NCBI GenBank assembly: GCA_031552535.1
Contig: JAVBMJ010000084.1
Coordinates: forward strand, 1 to 23,790
Reading direction: 5' to 3'
DNA: 23,790 nt
DNA from: JAVBMJ01 sp031552535
GTDB lineage: Bacteria; Bacteroidota; Bacteroidia; Bacteroidales; Rikenellaceae
Part shown: piece after piece, positions 16,166 to 23,555 of the stretch
How the letters are laid out: the number at the start of each line of letters is the position of its first letter
Position numbering within the stretch: position 1 is the first letter of the stretch
The notes under the pieces: model-generated
The model's input: the letters and a program-made list of their open reading frames with translations, nothing else
Database searches by the model: none
Told to the model about the DNA's origin: nothing
Program-made: the position numbers and the translations under genes

Positions 16166-16173
16166 CAAAAATA
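16166..16173 (-). promoter_or_regulatory. Candidate -7 box of the DUF3467 gene
   Basis: On the minus strand this reads TATTTTTG, fitting TAnnTTTG, and lies about 40 bp before the start codon. No clear TTTG -33 box is visible at the usual spacing. Confidence 0.4.
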
Positions 16174-16321
16174 GTGTCGAAAAGTGCCGGAATGATGGCC
16201 GGTTTGTTCAAGTTATCTTCTTTTTATTAACATTTGGAATTTATGTGGTCCGGGCCGGATGGGGTTGTAAGAACCTGCATCGGGCCCGGAAACGCATTTC
16301 TGTTGCGAGGCAAACTCCCGG

Positions 16322-17005
16322 TTAATTCCGGTTGCGCGCCAGGCTGAGATAATACAGCAGCGTGGCTATGGCCGCCAGAGCCGCCACTATGTATGTGCTT
16401 GCGGCCCACGAAAGAGCCTCTTTGGCCTGGGCCACTTCGACTCCCTGCAGTGTACCGCTCGATTTGAGCCACTCCAGCGCCCGGGCCGAAGCGTTAAACT
16501 CCACCGGTAACGTGACCACGGCGAATAACGCCGACATGCCGATCATCGCTATCCCCACCCAGAACAGGGCAGGGAAAGTGGCGAGTACGAGTATTCCCGC
16601 GATGACAACCCACAGCGAAAACCTCGATGTGAACGATATTACCGGCACCAGCGCCGAACGCATCTCCAGCGGGGCGTAAGCGCGTGCGTGCTGCACGGCA
16701 TGGCCGCATTCATGGGCCGCAACCGCCGCCGCAGCAATACTGCTGCTACCGTAAACACTCTCGCTGAGGTTCACCGTCCTGGTCTTGGGATTATAATGAT
16801 CCGTCAAATGGCCCCCGGTCGAAACGACCTGTACATCGTATATCCCATTGTCGCGCAACATTTTCTGTGCTACATCCTTTCCCGTCATACCGCCCGGGAA
16901 AACAACCTGTGAATATTTCCGGAAAACACTCTGCAAACGGGCCTGCACAAGCATCCCTACAATTCCGATAACCAGAACCAAAATCCACTCTGTATTCAAT
17001 ACCAT
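16322..17005 (-). CDS. Membrane zinc metallopeptidase (YugP-like)
   Basis: 227 residues. An N-terminal membrane helix (about 5-22) precedes the zinc-binding HECGH motif (98-102, consensus HExxH) with the YugP-family context AAAAVAAHECGHAVQHA. Two or three central helices (about 120-165) follow. A PVEFNASARAL segment carries the probable third ligand Glu, and a final helix lies near 205-222. The protein belongs to the DUF/Zn_peptidase_2 family found in many bacteria; substrates are not established. It is separated from the upstream dehydrogenase gene by a gap of about 180 bp with a small hairpin element, so it is probably transcribed on its own. Confidence 0.88.
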   Translation of the reverse strand: MVLNTEWILVLVIGIVGMLVQARLQSVFRKYSQVVFPGGMTGKDVAQKMLRDNGIYDVQVVSTGGHLTDHYNPKTRTVNLSESVYGSSSIAAAAVAAHECGHAVQHARAYAPLEMRSALVPVISFTSRFSLWVVIAGILVLATFPALFWVGIAMIGMSALFAVVTLPVEFNASARALEWLKSSGTLQGVEVAQAKEALSWAASTYIVAALAAIATLLYYLSLARNRN

Positions 17006-17022
17006 CTCTTTATCCTCTCTTA

Positions 17023-17060
17023 GAAACGGTTTATTTTCCCATGGGAAATTAAACCGTTTA
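17023..17060. mobile_element. 38-bp hairpin element, GAAACGGTTT type, with TTA flanks
   Basis: Arms 17024-17040 and 17043-17059 pair at 16 of 17 positions around CCCATGGG. TTA occurs on both sides (17020-17022 and 17061-17063). The left end is GAAACGGTTTA; the right end has A where C would complete the inverted repeat. It has the same type and size as the element at 11372-11411. It lies between the dehydrogenase stop and the metallopeptidase start and could serve as a terminator. Confidence 0.6.
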
Positions 17061-17186
17061 TTAATTTTTATGATTACCTTCTACGGCAGCATCCGATCGC
17101 CGCTTCCCGAAAAACGCGGTCTAAACCGTACGGCGTCCCAAATCCACTCCCCCCAATCAATAAACCCAACGTTTGTTTGCCGGGGA

Positions 17187-17948
17187 TTATTGCTTGCGGT
17201 ATGTATAAAAATTGTTTGCCTGTGCTGTGCAGGTCATTACTATTTCGTCGATGTTGACATGCGGGGGTTGGCTGATGGCCCATATCACGGTTGTCGCCAC
17301 GTCTTCGGCGGTGAGCGGTTCCACTCCTTTGTATATGCTGTGTGCCTTTTGATCGTCTCCATGGAAGCGGACGAGCGAGAATTCGGTTTCGGCCATTCCG
17401 GGGCGTATCTCGGTCACTTTTATGCCGTGTTGCAGCAGGTCGATGCGCATTCCCTGGCTCAGGGCGTGCATTGCGTGCTTCGATGCGCAGTATACGGCTC
17501 CGTTTTCATAGACCGAAGTCCCCGATATCGAGCCTATGTTTATTATGTGTCCGTGTCCGCGGGCGGCCATTGAAGCCGATACGATGCGTGTTATGTAGAG
17601 CGCCCCCTTCACGTTGGTGTCGATCATGGCGTCCCAATCGCCCGGGTCGCCGTTGTCGATATGCTCCATTCCCGCGGCGAGCCCGGCATTGTTGACCAGG
17701 ATGTCGATAGCGCGGAAATTTTCGGGCAGCGACCCTATCTGCGCTTCGCACTGGTGGCGGTCGCGGATATCGAACCCGAGGGTCTGGACGCTTACGCCGT
17801 ACTCCTCTTCGAACTCTTTCTTAAGTGCCTTCAGCCTGTCCCACCGGCGTCCTGTGACTATCACATCGTAGCCCGACGAGGCCAAGGCCCTGGCGATGGC
17901 TTCCCCGAACCCGGATGTGGCTCCGGTGACCAATGCTACTTTACCCAT
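17187..17948 (-). CDS. Short-chain dehydrogenase/reductase (YdfG-like)
   Basis: 253 residues with a full classical SDR set: cofactor motif TGATSGFG (8-15), GRR at 33-35 (arginines favour NADPH), NNAG (86-89), N112, and the catalytic S140, Y153 and K157 (YCASK). The C-terminal PGMAETEFSLVRF region resembles YdfG, the NADP-dependent 3-hydroxy acid (serine, allo-threonine) dehydrogenase. That substrate is a family-based guess. The gene stands alone; its upstream gap holds a 232-bp miniature element beginning about 25 bp from the start codon. Confidence 0.88.
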   Translation of the reverse strand: MGKVALVTGATSGFGEAIARALASSGYDVIVTGRRWDRLKALKKEFEEEYGVSVQTLGFDIRDRHQCEAQIGSLPENFRAIDILVNNAGLAAGMEHIDNGDPGDWDAMIDTNVKGALYITRIVSASMAARGHGHIINIGSISGTSVYENGAVYCASKHAMHALSQGMRIDLLQHGIKVTEIRPGMAETEFSLVRFHGDDQKAHSIYKGVEPLTAEDVATTVIWAISQPPHVNIDEIVMTCTAQANNFYTYRKQ

Positions 17949-17972
17949 AAGTGTGTTGTTTTGACGGTATGA

Positions 17973-18204
17973 GAGTCTGTCAGGAATTTTACCTAAGTTA
18001 TTTTTTGCATTTTTTACACGGTTTCTCTCGACGGTTTAACTTCGTTTTCCTCCTTGCGGCTTGGCATAGCTCAAGTAAACTTGGCTCTGCTCTCGCTCGC
18101 TACGTCGGCTGCAGGAGCATATCGGAAATATGTGCCAAAAACCGGCGGGAAAAAACGCCGGAAAGAGGTGAAAAAGAACGAGAGAAAAATTCCTGGACAG
18201 ACTC
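17973..18204. mobile_element. 232-bp MITE-like element with GAGTCTGTC ends and TGA duplication
   Basis: The ends are inverted repeats of about 19 bp (GAGTCTGTC-AGGAATTTT, with one extra base in the right copy). TGA flanks both sides (17970-17972 and 18205-18207). The interior has no credible gene. On the minus strand, 18190 down to about 18120 aligns with 5289-5360 through shared blocks (TCTCTCGTTCTTTT, CACCTCTT, CATATT, CCGATATGC), so it is a relative of the element at 5272-5431 in reverse orientation. It fills most of the 312-bp gap between the divergent SDR and permease genes. Confidence 0.75.
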
Positions 18205-18230
18205 TGAGTACAAAAGTACGAATTTTTATG

Positions 18231-18238
18231 TTACTTTG
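18231..18238 (+). promoter_or_regulatory. Weak candidate -7 box of the permease-ubiE operon
   Basis: TTACTTTG matches TAnnTTTG at seven of eight positions and lies 22 bp before the ATG at 18261. No -33 box is clear. The right end of the MITE-like element is about 26 bp upstream, so the element may have replaced the original upstream region. Confidence 0.3.
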
Positions 18239-18260
18239 CACTCTCTCCTAAAACGCTTTT

Positions 18261-19514
18261 ATGCCGGATCGAAATACCGAATTATTTATAGCCCGCCGTC
18301 TGTCGTCGGATGGCGGCGGCACCGGGCGCAGCATTATGGTGCGTATCGCCACTGTCAGTGTCGCCATCGGTGTGGCTGTGGTCATCGTCGCGCTGGCCGT
18401 GATATGGGGCTTCAAGGATGGGATAACGTCGAAACTTACGGGTTTCGGGGGGCATGTGCAGATCACGAGGCTCGACGGCAATGTTTCGTTCGAGACTTCG
18501 CCCATGACGCTCGACCCGGCGTTGGAGCACGCCGTGCGGGGGATACGTAATTTCGGCAGCATTCATCCCTACGCCCAGAAGGGAGGGGTGCTTAAGGCCG
18601 GCGACCAGATGCAGGGTATTGTGCTGAAAGGTGTGGGGGCCGATTACGACTGGGGTTTTTTCACAGCGAACCTTGTCGCCGGGGAGTTGCCTCAAGTGGC
18701 CGATACGCTGCGTAATAAGGATATACTGATTTCGTCCACTCTTGCCGCTATGATGAAGACCGGGGTGGGCGACCGGGTGGAGGTGCTCTTCATCCGCGAA
18801 GGAGCCACACCCCGCCGCGACCGCTACAAGGTGTGCGGTATCTACGACACGGGGTTCGATGAGATGGACAAACTGGTGGTGGTAACCGATATACGTAATG
18901 TCCGCCGGATAAACAACTGGGCCGGCGACCAGGTGTCGGGTTACGAAGTCAATACGCTGCGGTTCGGGGAATTGGACGATTTTGCCGTCGACGTGGAGCG
19001 TGCGGTGCTCCGAACGCCCGGTTGGGATGGCGAAATACTTACTTCGACGAGCCTTAAGTCGCGCTACCCGAGCCTTTTCGACTGGTTGGAGACGCATAAT
19101 GTCAACGCGGCGGTTATAATGGTGATAATGCTGCTGGTGGCGCTATTGAATATGAGCTCCACGTTGCTTATAATATTGCTGGAGCGGACGCAGATGATCG
19201 GAATACTGAAAGCCGTGGGGATGACAAACCGTTCGCTGCAGCGCGTGTTCCGCCTGCGCAGCCTCTTTATAGTGATGCGGGGTGTGGTATGGGGGAATAT
19301 CGTGGGCCTGGGATTGTGTGCGTTGCAATATTTTACGCATGCCGTTCCGCTCGACCGGGCGGCCTATTTCCTTGCCTGGGTCCCGGTGAAAATAGAGTGG
19401 GGTTGGATCGTTCTGTTCAATTTTGCTACCTTTGCCGTTATTCTGATCGTGATGGCGCTGCCTTTGTTGGTCGTGTCGCGCGTGTCGCCCGAAACAACAA
19501 TGCGTTACCAATGA
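18261..19514 (+). CDS. FtsX-like ABC permease (LolC/LolE type)
   Basis: 417 residues with the MacB/FtsX layout: one N-terminal helix (about 29-50), a periplasmic MacB-like domain (about 55-265), and three C-terminal helices (about 278-302, 335-358 and 375-402). The start NTELFIARRL followed by the IGVAVVIVALAVIWGFKDGI segment is typical of LolC/LolE proteins, which extract lipoproteins from the inner membrane. No ATPase (LolD) is adjacent, as is common in Bacteroidetes, so it must be supplied elsewhere. The TGA stop overlaps the ATG of ubiE (ATGA), so the two are translationally coupled. Confidence 0.87.
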   Translation: MPDRNTELFIARRLSSDGGGTGRSIMVRIATVSVAIGVAVVIVALAVIWGFKDGITSKLTGFGGHVQITRLDGNVSFETSPMTLDPALEHAVRGIRNFGSIHPYAQKGGVLKAGDQMQGIVLKGVGADYDWGFFTANLVAGELPQVADTLRNKDILISSTLAAMMKTGVGDRVEVLFIREGATPRRDRYKVCGIYDTGFDEMDKLVVVTDIRNVRRINNWAGDQVSGYEVNTLRFGELDDFAVDVERAVLRTPGWDGEILTSTSLKSRYPSLFDWLETHNVNAAVIMVIMLLVALLNMSSTLLIILLERTQMIGILKAVGMTNRSLQRVFRLRSLFIVMRGVVWGNIVGLGLCALQYFTHAVPLDRAAYFLAWVPVKIEWGWIVLFNFATFAVILIVMALPLLVVSRVSPETTMRYQ

Positions 19515-20242
19515 CCAACCCATATGACCATGACCGTCCGAAAGGCGAGCAGGTACGTGAGATGTTCGACCGCATCGCCCGTCGCTACGACCTGTTGAAC
19601 CATGTGCTGTCGCTGGGTATCGACCGGGGATGGCGCCGGTGTGTGTTAAACGAGGTGGCCCGGGAGAATCCACGGCGGGTGCTCGATGTGGCTACCGGTA
19701 CGGGCGATCTGGCTATGATGATCGCACGCCGGGTGCCCGGTGCGGTGGTTGTGGGAGCCGACCTGTCGGAAGGCATGGTGGAGGTGGGCCGGACGAAGGT
19801 GTGCAAAGCGGGGCTCGGCAGCAGGGTCGACCTGCGGGTGGCCGATGCGGGCAGTCTCGACAGGGAGACGTTCGGGGAGTTCGACGTGGTTACGGCAGCC
19901 TTCGGGGTGCGCAATTTCGAGGATGTGGCGTTGGGGTTGCGGGCTATGCGGTCGGTGCTGCGCGAGGGGGGCAAAGTATGGGTGCTCGAATTCTCGACTC
20001 CGCGCAACAAGGCTTTCGGGGCGCTGTATAATTTTTATTTCCACAGGGTGCTGCCCGTCGTTGGTGGAATGGTTTCGGGCGACAGGAAAGCCTACGGCTA
20101 TCTGCCGCGGTCGGTGGGAGCGTTTGCGTCGGGAGAGGACTTTTTGGAGCTGTTGCGCGGAGCGGGTTTCTCGGATTGCAGCATGAAATCGCTCACGTTG
20201 GGTGTGGCACATATATACAGGGGAGTCAATAAGGCGAAGTAA
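19511..20242 (+). CDS. ubiE: Demethylmenaquinone methyltransferase
   Basis: 243 residues. It performs the last step of menaquinone synthesis, methylating demethylmenaquinone with S-adenosylmethionine. Family motifs are clear: the N-terminal FDRIARRYDLLNHVLSLGIDRGWRR block (19-43), SAM-binding DVATGTGDLA (59-68), DLSEGM (84-89), FGVRNFED (131-138), then LEFSTP and the SGDRKAYGYLPRSV signature near the C-terminus. The frame extends far upstream, but that part lies inside the permease gene. The ATG at 19511 gives the exact family start and length and overlaps the permease stop by four bases. This supports a menaquinone-based respiratory chain. Confidence 0.95.
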   Translation: MTNPYDHDRPKGEQVREMFDRIARRYDLLNHVLSLGIDRGWRRCVLNEVARENPRRVLDVATGTGDLAMMIARRVPGAVVVGADLSEGMVEVGRTKVCKAGLGSRVDLRVADAGSLDRETFGEFDVVTAAFGVRNFEDVALGLRAMRSVLREGGKVWVLEFSTPRNKAFGALYNFYFHRVLPVVGGMVSGDRKAYGYLPRSVGAFASGEDFLELLRGAGFSDCSMKSLTLGVAHIYRGVNKAK

Positions 20243-20252
20243 TAGTTTGGAT

Positions 20253-20735
20253 ATGAAGAAAATAATCTATTGGGCGCTGCTATTGTGCGCGGTCGTAATG
20301 TCGGGGTGCATAAAGCGCAGCGACATTGTTTTCCACAAGGTCGAGGGAGTTAATTTTTTCGGCCAGACGGGAATGGAGATGGCGCTGAAGGTGGAGAACA
20401 AAGCCGGGGTGAATGTTAAGTTACACAGCGGGGTTATGATCCTTTCGCTCGACGGCAGGCCGGCGCTCGAAGTGTCGTTGAAAGAGCAGGTGGTTATCCC
20501 GAAACGCAGCGAGACCACTATCGTGCTGCCGTTGAAGATGCGCCTCGTTAACCCGATAGCGGCTCTGTCGCTGATGGGCGGCGGGATAGGCGACAAGGCT
20601 TCGAGGATAACGGTTTCAGGTAAGGCGACGGCCAAGGTGGGTCTGGCTAAAAAAAGATACGAGGTAGATGATATGCCTCTTGGAGATCTTCTCGCTAAAT
20701 TCGGGGTGTCGAATCCCGGGCAAATAGGAATATAA
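20253..20735 (+). CDS. Small lipoprotein, LEA type 2-like
   Basis: 160 residues from the ATG at 20253; the frame is open upstream but the extra residues overlap ubiE. A type II signal peptide (MKK, hydrophobic stretch, then VMSGC with lipidated C19) is followed by a single beta-rich domain. The alternating pattern (VEGVNFFGQTGMEMALKVENKAGVNVKLHSGVM) resembles the LEA-2/WHy-like fold found in Bacteroidetes lipoproteins. The domain assignment is by pattern and moderately sure; the function is unknown. It starts 10 bp after ubiE and ends 3 bp before the next gene, so it is in the same operon. Confidence 0.8.
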   Translation: MKKIIYWALLLCAVVMSGCIKRSDIVFHKVEGVNFFGQTGMEMALKVENKAGVNVKLHSGVMILSLDGRPALEVSLKEQVVIPKRSETTIVLPLKMRLVNPIAALSLMGGGIGDKASRITVSGKATAKVGLAKKRYEVDDMPLGDLLAKFGVSNPGQIGI

Positions 20736-20738
20736 ACA

Positions 20739-21209
20739 ATGGTAAACAGCAGGAGACGTACGGCGGCTTTGTTGACCGTCAATATCATGGCCGCTTTTTT
20801 CTCGTGTGCCATGGCGCAAAATACCGAACTTTTCCGGTCGAAATTAGCCGCTCCCGATTCGGTCTATAAATCGAGTGTGGAAATTGTGGTGCACCCCACG
20901 GCGGCAAAAGCTATCTCGTCTATGCCCTCGCCGGATGGCGACGAAAAGATCAAGGGATACAGGGTGAGGATATTTTTCGATAACGGCCAGAACGCCCGTA
21001 TGCCGGCAGTAGCCGCACAAAACCGCTTCAGGGAGATGTTCCCGGATGTGCCGACCTATATGTCGTACGACAATCCTTACTTCAAGGTCACTGTGGGCAA
21101 CTGCCTTACGATGGAGGAAGCCATCATACTATGGGGTAAGGTCAAGGGTAGTTTCGACCGTGCGTTTGTGGTCCGTGAGGAATTTCCGTTGAGCAAGCTG
21201 GCTGAATAA
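20739..21209 (+). CDS. Exported SPOR-like hypothetical protein
   Basis: 156 residues. A signal peptide ends at about AMA-26, with Gln27 as a likely mature N-terminus; Cys23 might alternatively be lipidated. The second half (about 70-150) resembles a SPOR domain: KIKGYRVRIFFDNGQNAR, then a helix, then YFKVTVGNCLTMEEAIILWGKVKGSFDRAFVV. SPOR domains bind glycan strands of peptidoglycan lacking stem peptides. Its place 3 bp after the lipoprotein gene and 15 bp before the pseudouridine synthase gene suggests a shared transcript. The function is not otherwise visible. Confidence 0.8.
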   Translation: MVNSRRRTAALLTVNIMAAFFSCAMAQNTELFRSKLAAPDSVYKSSVEIVVHPTAAKAISSMPSPDGDEKIKGYRVRIFFDNGQNARMPAVAAQNRFREMFPDVPTYMSYDNPYFKVTVGNCLTMEEAIILWGKVKGSFDRAFVVREEFPLSKLAE

Positions 21210-21224
21210 AGGGGTTGTACGGGA

Positions 21225-22091
21225 ATGGTTGCAGGCAGGAAATTAAAGGTGGGTGGTGAGGGAACGCTGATGCCGTTTCTCATGGAGGCATTGCAGGGCA
21301 TGAGCCGCACGTCGGTCAAGTCGTTCCTGACGCACCGGCAGGTGGCGGTGAACGGTGTGGTGGCGACTCGCCATGACACACCTCTGCGTGAGGGCGACGA
21401 GGTGGAGATACTCCCGGGGTGGCGTCCCGAGGTGTTGAGTCACCGGATGTTGAAGATAGTTTTCGAGGACGAGTACCTTATCGTTGCCGACAAACAGTGC
21501 GGCCTGCTGTCGGTGGGAACCGACAGTGAGCGTGAAAAAACGGCATTCCATATCCTGAGCGAACATGTCAAACGCAGCGACCCGTCGGCGAAGGTGTTCA
21601 TCGTGCACCGGCTCGACAGGGAGACCTCGGGGCTGATGGTTGTCGCCAAAAGCGAAGAGGTTAAGGATGCCATGCAGCGCAACTGGAAACAGGTGGTGAC
21701 ACGGCGCACCTATGTCGCGGTGGTCGAGGGCGTCCCGTCGCCGGATGAAGGGATCATATCCGCTCCGTTGGCCGAAAACAAAAATCTGAAGGTTTATGTC
21801 TCCCGCGGCGATGAGGGACGCGACGCCGTGACACGCTACAAGGTTGCCGGCGCGGGCCGCGGCGTGGCGTTACTGGAACTGGAATTGGAGACGGGACGCA
21901 AGAACCAGATCCGCGCGCACCTCGAACACATAGGCCATCCGGTGGCCGGCGACCGCAAGTACGGATCGAAAGCCACCATGCCGGGACGCATATGCCTTCA
22001 TGCGCAGAGGCTGCATTTCATTCATCCGGTTACGGGCCGCGAGATGGGTTTCGATACCCGCATTCCCGCTCTTTTCACAGGACTTCTCTAA
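21225..22091 (+). CDS. RluA-family RNA pseudouridine synthase
   Basis: 288 residues. An N-terminal S4 RNA-binding domain (about 12-65, with the RTSVKSFLTHRQVAVNGVV pattern) precedes the RluA catalytic domain. The motif HRLDRETSG at 128-136 places the catalytic aspartate at D131, and the C-terminal family block GRKNQIRAHLEHIGHPVAGDRKYG is present. It isomerises uridine to pseudouridine in rRNA or tRNA; which subclass (RluA, RluC or RluD) cannot be decided from sequence alone. It is the last gene of the 18261-22091 run and ends TAA, followed by a short repeat-like segment and a possible hairpin. Confidence 0.92.
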   Translation: MVAGRKLKVGGEGTLMPFLMEALQGMSRTSVKSFLTHRQVAVNGVVATRHDTPLREGDEVEILPGWRPEVLSHRMLKIVFEDEYLIVADKQCGLLSVGTDSEREKTAFHILSEHVKRSDPSAKVFIVHRLDRETSGLMVVAKSEEVKDAMQRNWKQVVTRRTYVAVVEGVPSPDEGIISAPLAENKNLKVYVSRGDEGRDAVTRYKVAGAGRGVALLELELETGRKNQIRAHLEHIGHPVAGDRKYGSKATMPGRICLHAQRLHFIHPVTGREMGFDTRIPALFTGLL

Positions 22092-22100
22092 ACCGTTTCT

Positions 22101-22151
22101 AACTCTTTGACGATTGGCATGTTTATTGATCGGATCATGCCGGAAAGAGTT
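22101..22151. terminator. Possible two-part hairpin after the pseudouridine synthase gene
   Basis: AACTCTTT (22101-22108) pairs with AAAGAGTT (22144-22151), and inside it GGCATG (22116-22121) pairs with CATGCC (22136-22141). There is no T-tract. The segment just before it (22092-22100) reads ACCGTTTC, an end motif of the small hairpin elements. The gap 22092-22348 otherwise holds the sigma factor promoter and a leader of about 135 nt in which I see no gene. Confidence 0.4.
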
Positions 22152-22176
22152 GGGAACGACAGGAAAGTCGAAATAT

Positions 22177-22207
22177 TTTGTAGTTCGGGAAATTTATTTT
22201 ACTTTCG
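22177..22207 (+). promoter_or_regulatory. Bacteroidetes promoter of the ECF sigma factor gene
   Basis: TTTG (22177-22180), a 19-bp spacer, and TACTTTCG (22200-22207; consensus TAnnTTTG with one mismatch). The predicted start near 22214 leaves an unusually long leader of about 135 nt before the ATG at 22349. Confidence 0.65.
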
Positions 22208-22348
22208 CACCATTGACACTTATGGTCGCTTAATAAATTTTTGCCTATCGAAGAATTCTTACTCTGACTAATCGTGGTTTTGCATCAGGACCGTTCCTTT
22301 ACTTAAGGTGTCGGAGTGGTTTTGCAGGATCCGTAATATATTCCAGTT

Positions 22349-22939
22349 ATGAGTACAGAATTGGTAAAAATGACCGACCGCGAACTCCTTGCTATTTATG
22401 GAAATGGAGATGCCGGTGCAATATCGGCGCTTATAGACCGTCACCGCAAACGGGTGATGGACTATATCTGCATGTTGGTCAAGTCGCGTGAGATAGCCGA
22501 CGATATATTCCAGGACACATTCATCAAAGTCATACGTTTCCTTGACGAGGACCGCTATGTGGATAACGGCAAATTCCTGTCGTGGGTGTTGCGTATTGCC
22601 CACAACCAGGTTATCGACTACTTCCGGCAGACTAAACAACACGCCAAAGTTTCGGAATTCGAGGCGGGTTACGACTTGTTGAACAACAAAAAATTTTCGG
22701 ACAACACGGTCGAGGACAGGCTCGTGGCAGAGCAGATCGAGGACGATGTGCGTAAACTGGTGGAATTTTTGCCCGAGGAGCAGCGCGAGGTGGTGGTGAT
22801 GCGCTATTTTAATAATATGAGTTTCAAGGAAATATCCGAGAGCACCGATGTCAGTATCAATACCGCGTTGGGCCGCATGCGTTACGCGTTGATCAACCTG
22901 CGGAAGATGATAAAGGAGAAGCAACTTATCCTTAATTGA
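22349..22939 (+). CDS. ECF-type RNA polymerase sigma factor
   Basis: 196 residues. Sigma region 2 (about 26-95) contains the core-binding and -10 recognition helices (VKSREIADDIFQDTFIKVIRF, then FLSWVLRIAHNQVIDYFR). Region 4 (about 138-188) has LPEEQREVVVMRYFNNMSFKEISE, a helix-turn-helix and GRMRYALINLRK. The linker is short, as in ECF sigmas. It resembles the conserved Bacteroidetes group used for general or stress functions rather than the SusC/FecR-linked ones. No anti-sigma (FecR) or SusC/D genes follow. The TGA stop is followed at once by a degenerate repeat end, then a small acidic ORF. Confidence 0.92.
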   Translation: MSTELVKMTDRELLAIYGNGDAGAISALIDRHRKRVMDYICMLVKSREIADDIFQDTFIKVIRFLDEDRYVDNGKFLSWVLRIAHNQVIDYFRQTKQHAKVSEFEAGYDLLNNKKFSDNTVEDRLVAEQIEDDVRKLVEFLPEEQREVVVMRYFNNMSFKEISESTDVSINTALGRMRYALINLRKMIKEKQLILN

Positions 22940-23075
22940 GGGTTTGTCTAAAAATATTTCTCTCGTTCTTTTCAGCCGGCTTGCGGATTTTTGTATGTAA
23001 AGTCTGTTGGAATTTCTACAATAAAGTGCGGGATGTTTCGTTATAGACTTAAGGGTCTGTTCCGGAATTTATTTT
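22940..23075 (+). repeat. Degenerate repeat-element remnants after the sigma factor stop
   Basis: Three copies of a related end motif lie in the same direction: GGGTTTGTCTA at 22940, AGTCTGTTGGAATTT at 23001 and GGGTCTGTTCCGGAATTT at 23053. The first is followed by the AAAAATATTTCTCTCG block (22950-22965) shared with 5282-5297. The first copy abuts the TGA stop (22937-22939). Around 23001-23049 the ends AGTCT and AGACT are each flanked by TAA. No coding capacity is seen. Confidence 0.5.
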
Positions 23076-23154
23076 CAAGCCGAGATTAATATTATATAAA
23101 CGGTCGTCCGGGCATGCCTCCCGGCCTGTGAAATATCCAACCACTGTAACACCA

Positions 23155-23313
23155 ATGCCTATGGAAGAGATAGACAATGAAGCAACAATTCCGGACAACA
23201 ATATCGACGACGAAGACCTCTTCCTGAAGGAGGTTATAGGAGATGACCATCAGTTGCTGTATCTGGATACATATTTGAGGGAGTTGTTCCATCAGCCGGC
23301 CAAAGGGGTGTAG
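23155..23313 (+). CDS. Small acidic hypothetical protein
   Basis: 52 residues from the ATG at 23155 (another ATG is at 23161, and the frame can begin at a GTG at 23128). It is rich in Asp and Glu, with the pattern EEIDNEATIPDNNIDDEDLFLKEVIGDDHQ, then a short hydrophobic segment LLYLDTYLRELFH. There is no signal peptide or membrane helix. I do not recognise the family. It lies downstream of the sigma factor in the same direction, but repeat remnants separate them by about 200 bp, so operon membership is uncertain. Base composition and codon choice look like the neighbouring genes, which favours a real gene. Confidence 0.5.
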   Translation: MPMEEIDNEATIPDNNIDDEDLFLKEVIGDDHQLLYLDTYLRELFHQPAKGV

Positions 23314-23541
23314 GGTCTGTGTACGGCCCGCTTATTGTGTGCCGCTTCCGCCACCGATAAAAGGATGCTTTCAGGGAGTGGTTATCCGCTTCTGCGGTTG
23401 TGGTTTTATATCCGGAGCAGGCAGGGCGTGAATAGCCCTGAAGATAATTCACAACAATTTTACATAATATGGGATGCGCCTCGGCCGTAGCTTTCGAACG
23501 TAGTTAGACGCTCTCTGACTGAAGGCGGATCCGTTATGCGG
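23314..23541. other. Gap without recognised gene before the insertion sequence
   Basis: 228 bp. I see no tRNA, no good ORF and no strong promoter. It contains a weak 6-bp hairpin (CAGGGC pairing with GCCCTG near 23415-23435) and, at its left edge just after the TAG stop, a GGTCTGTG resembling the repeat-element end motif. It ends at the proposed left end of the insertion sequence. Confidence 0.5.
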
Positions 23542-23555
23542 GGCTCTGTTTTTCA

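Noticed and set aside
19289..19510. N-terminal extension of the ubiE frame
   Set aside because: This part overlaps the permease gene in another frame and has no similarity to UbiE; the ATG at 19511 gives the family start.
20202..20252. Upstream start for the lipoprotein gene
   Set aside because: It would overlap ubiE and put 17 residues before the signal peptide; the ATG at 20253 starts directly with MKK and a lipobox.
23314..23541. tRNA or other RNA gene as target of the insertion sequence
   Set aside because: I looked for a cloverleaf and a TTCGA-type T-loop context; a TTCGAA is present near 23493 but no consistent acceptor, D and anticodon stems could be paired.
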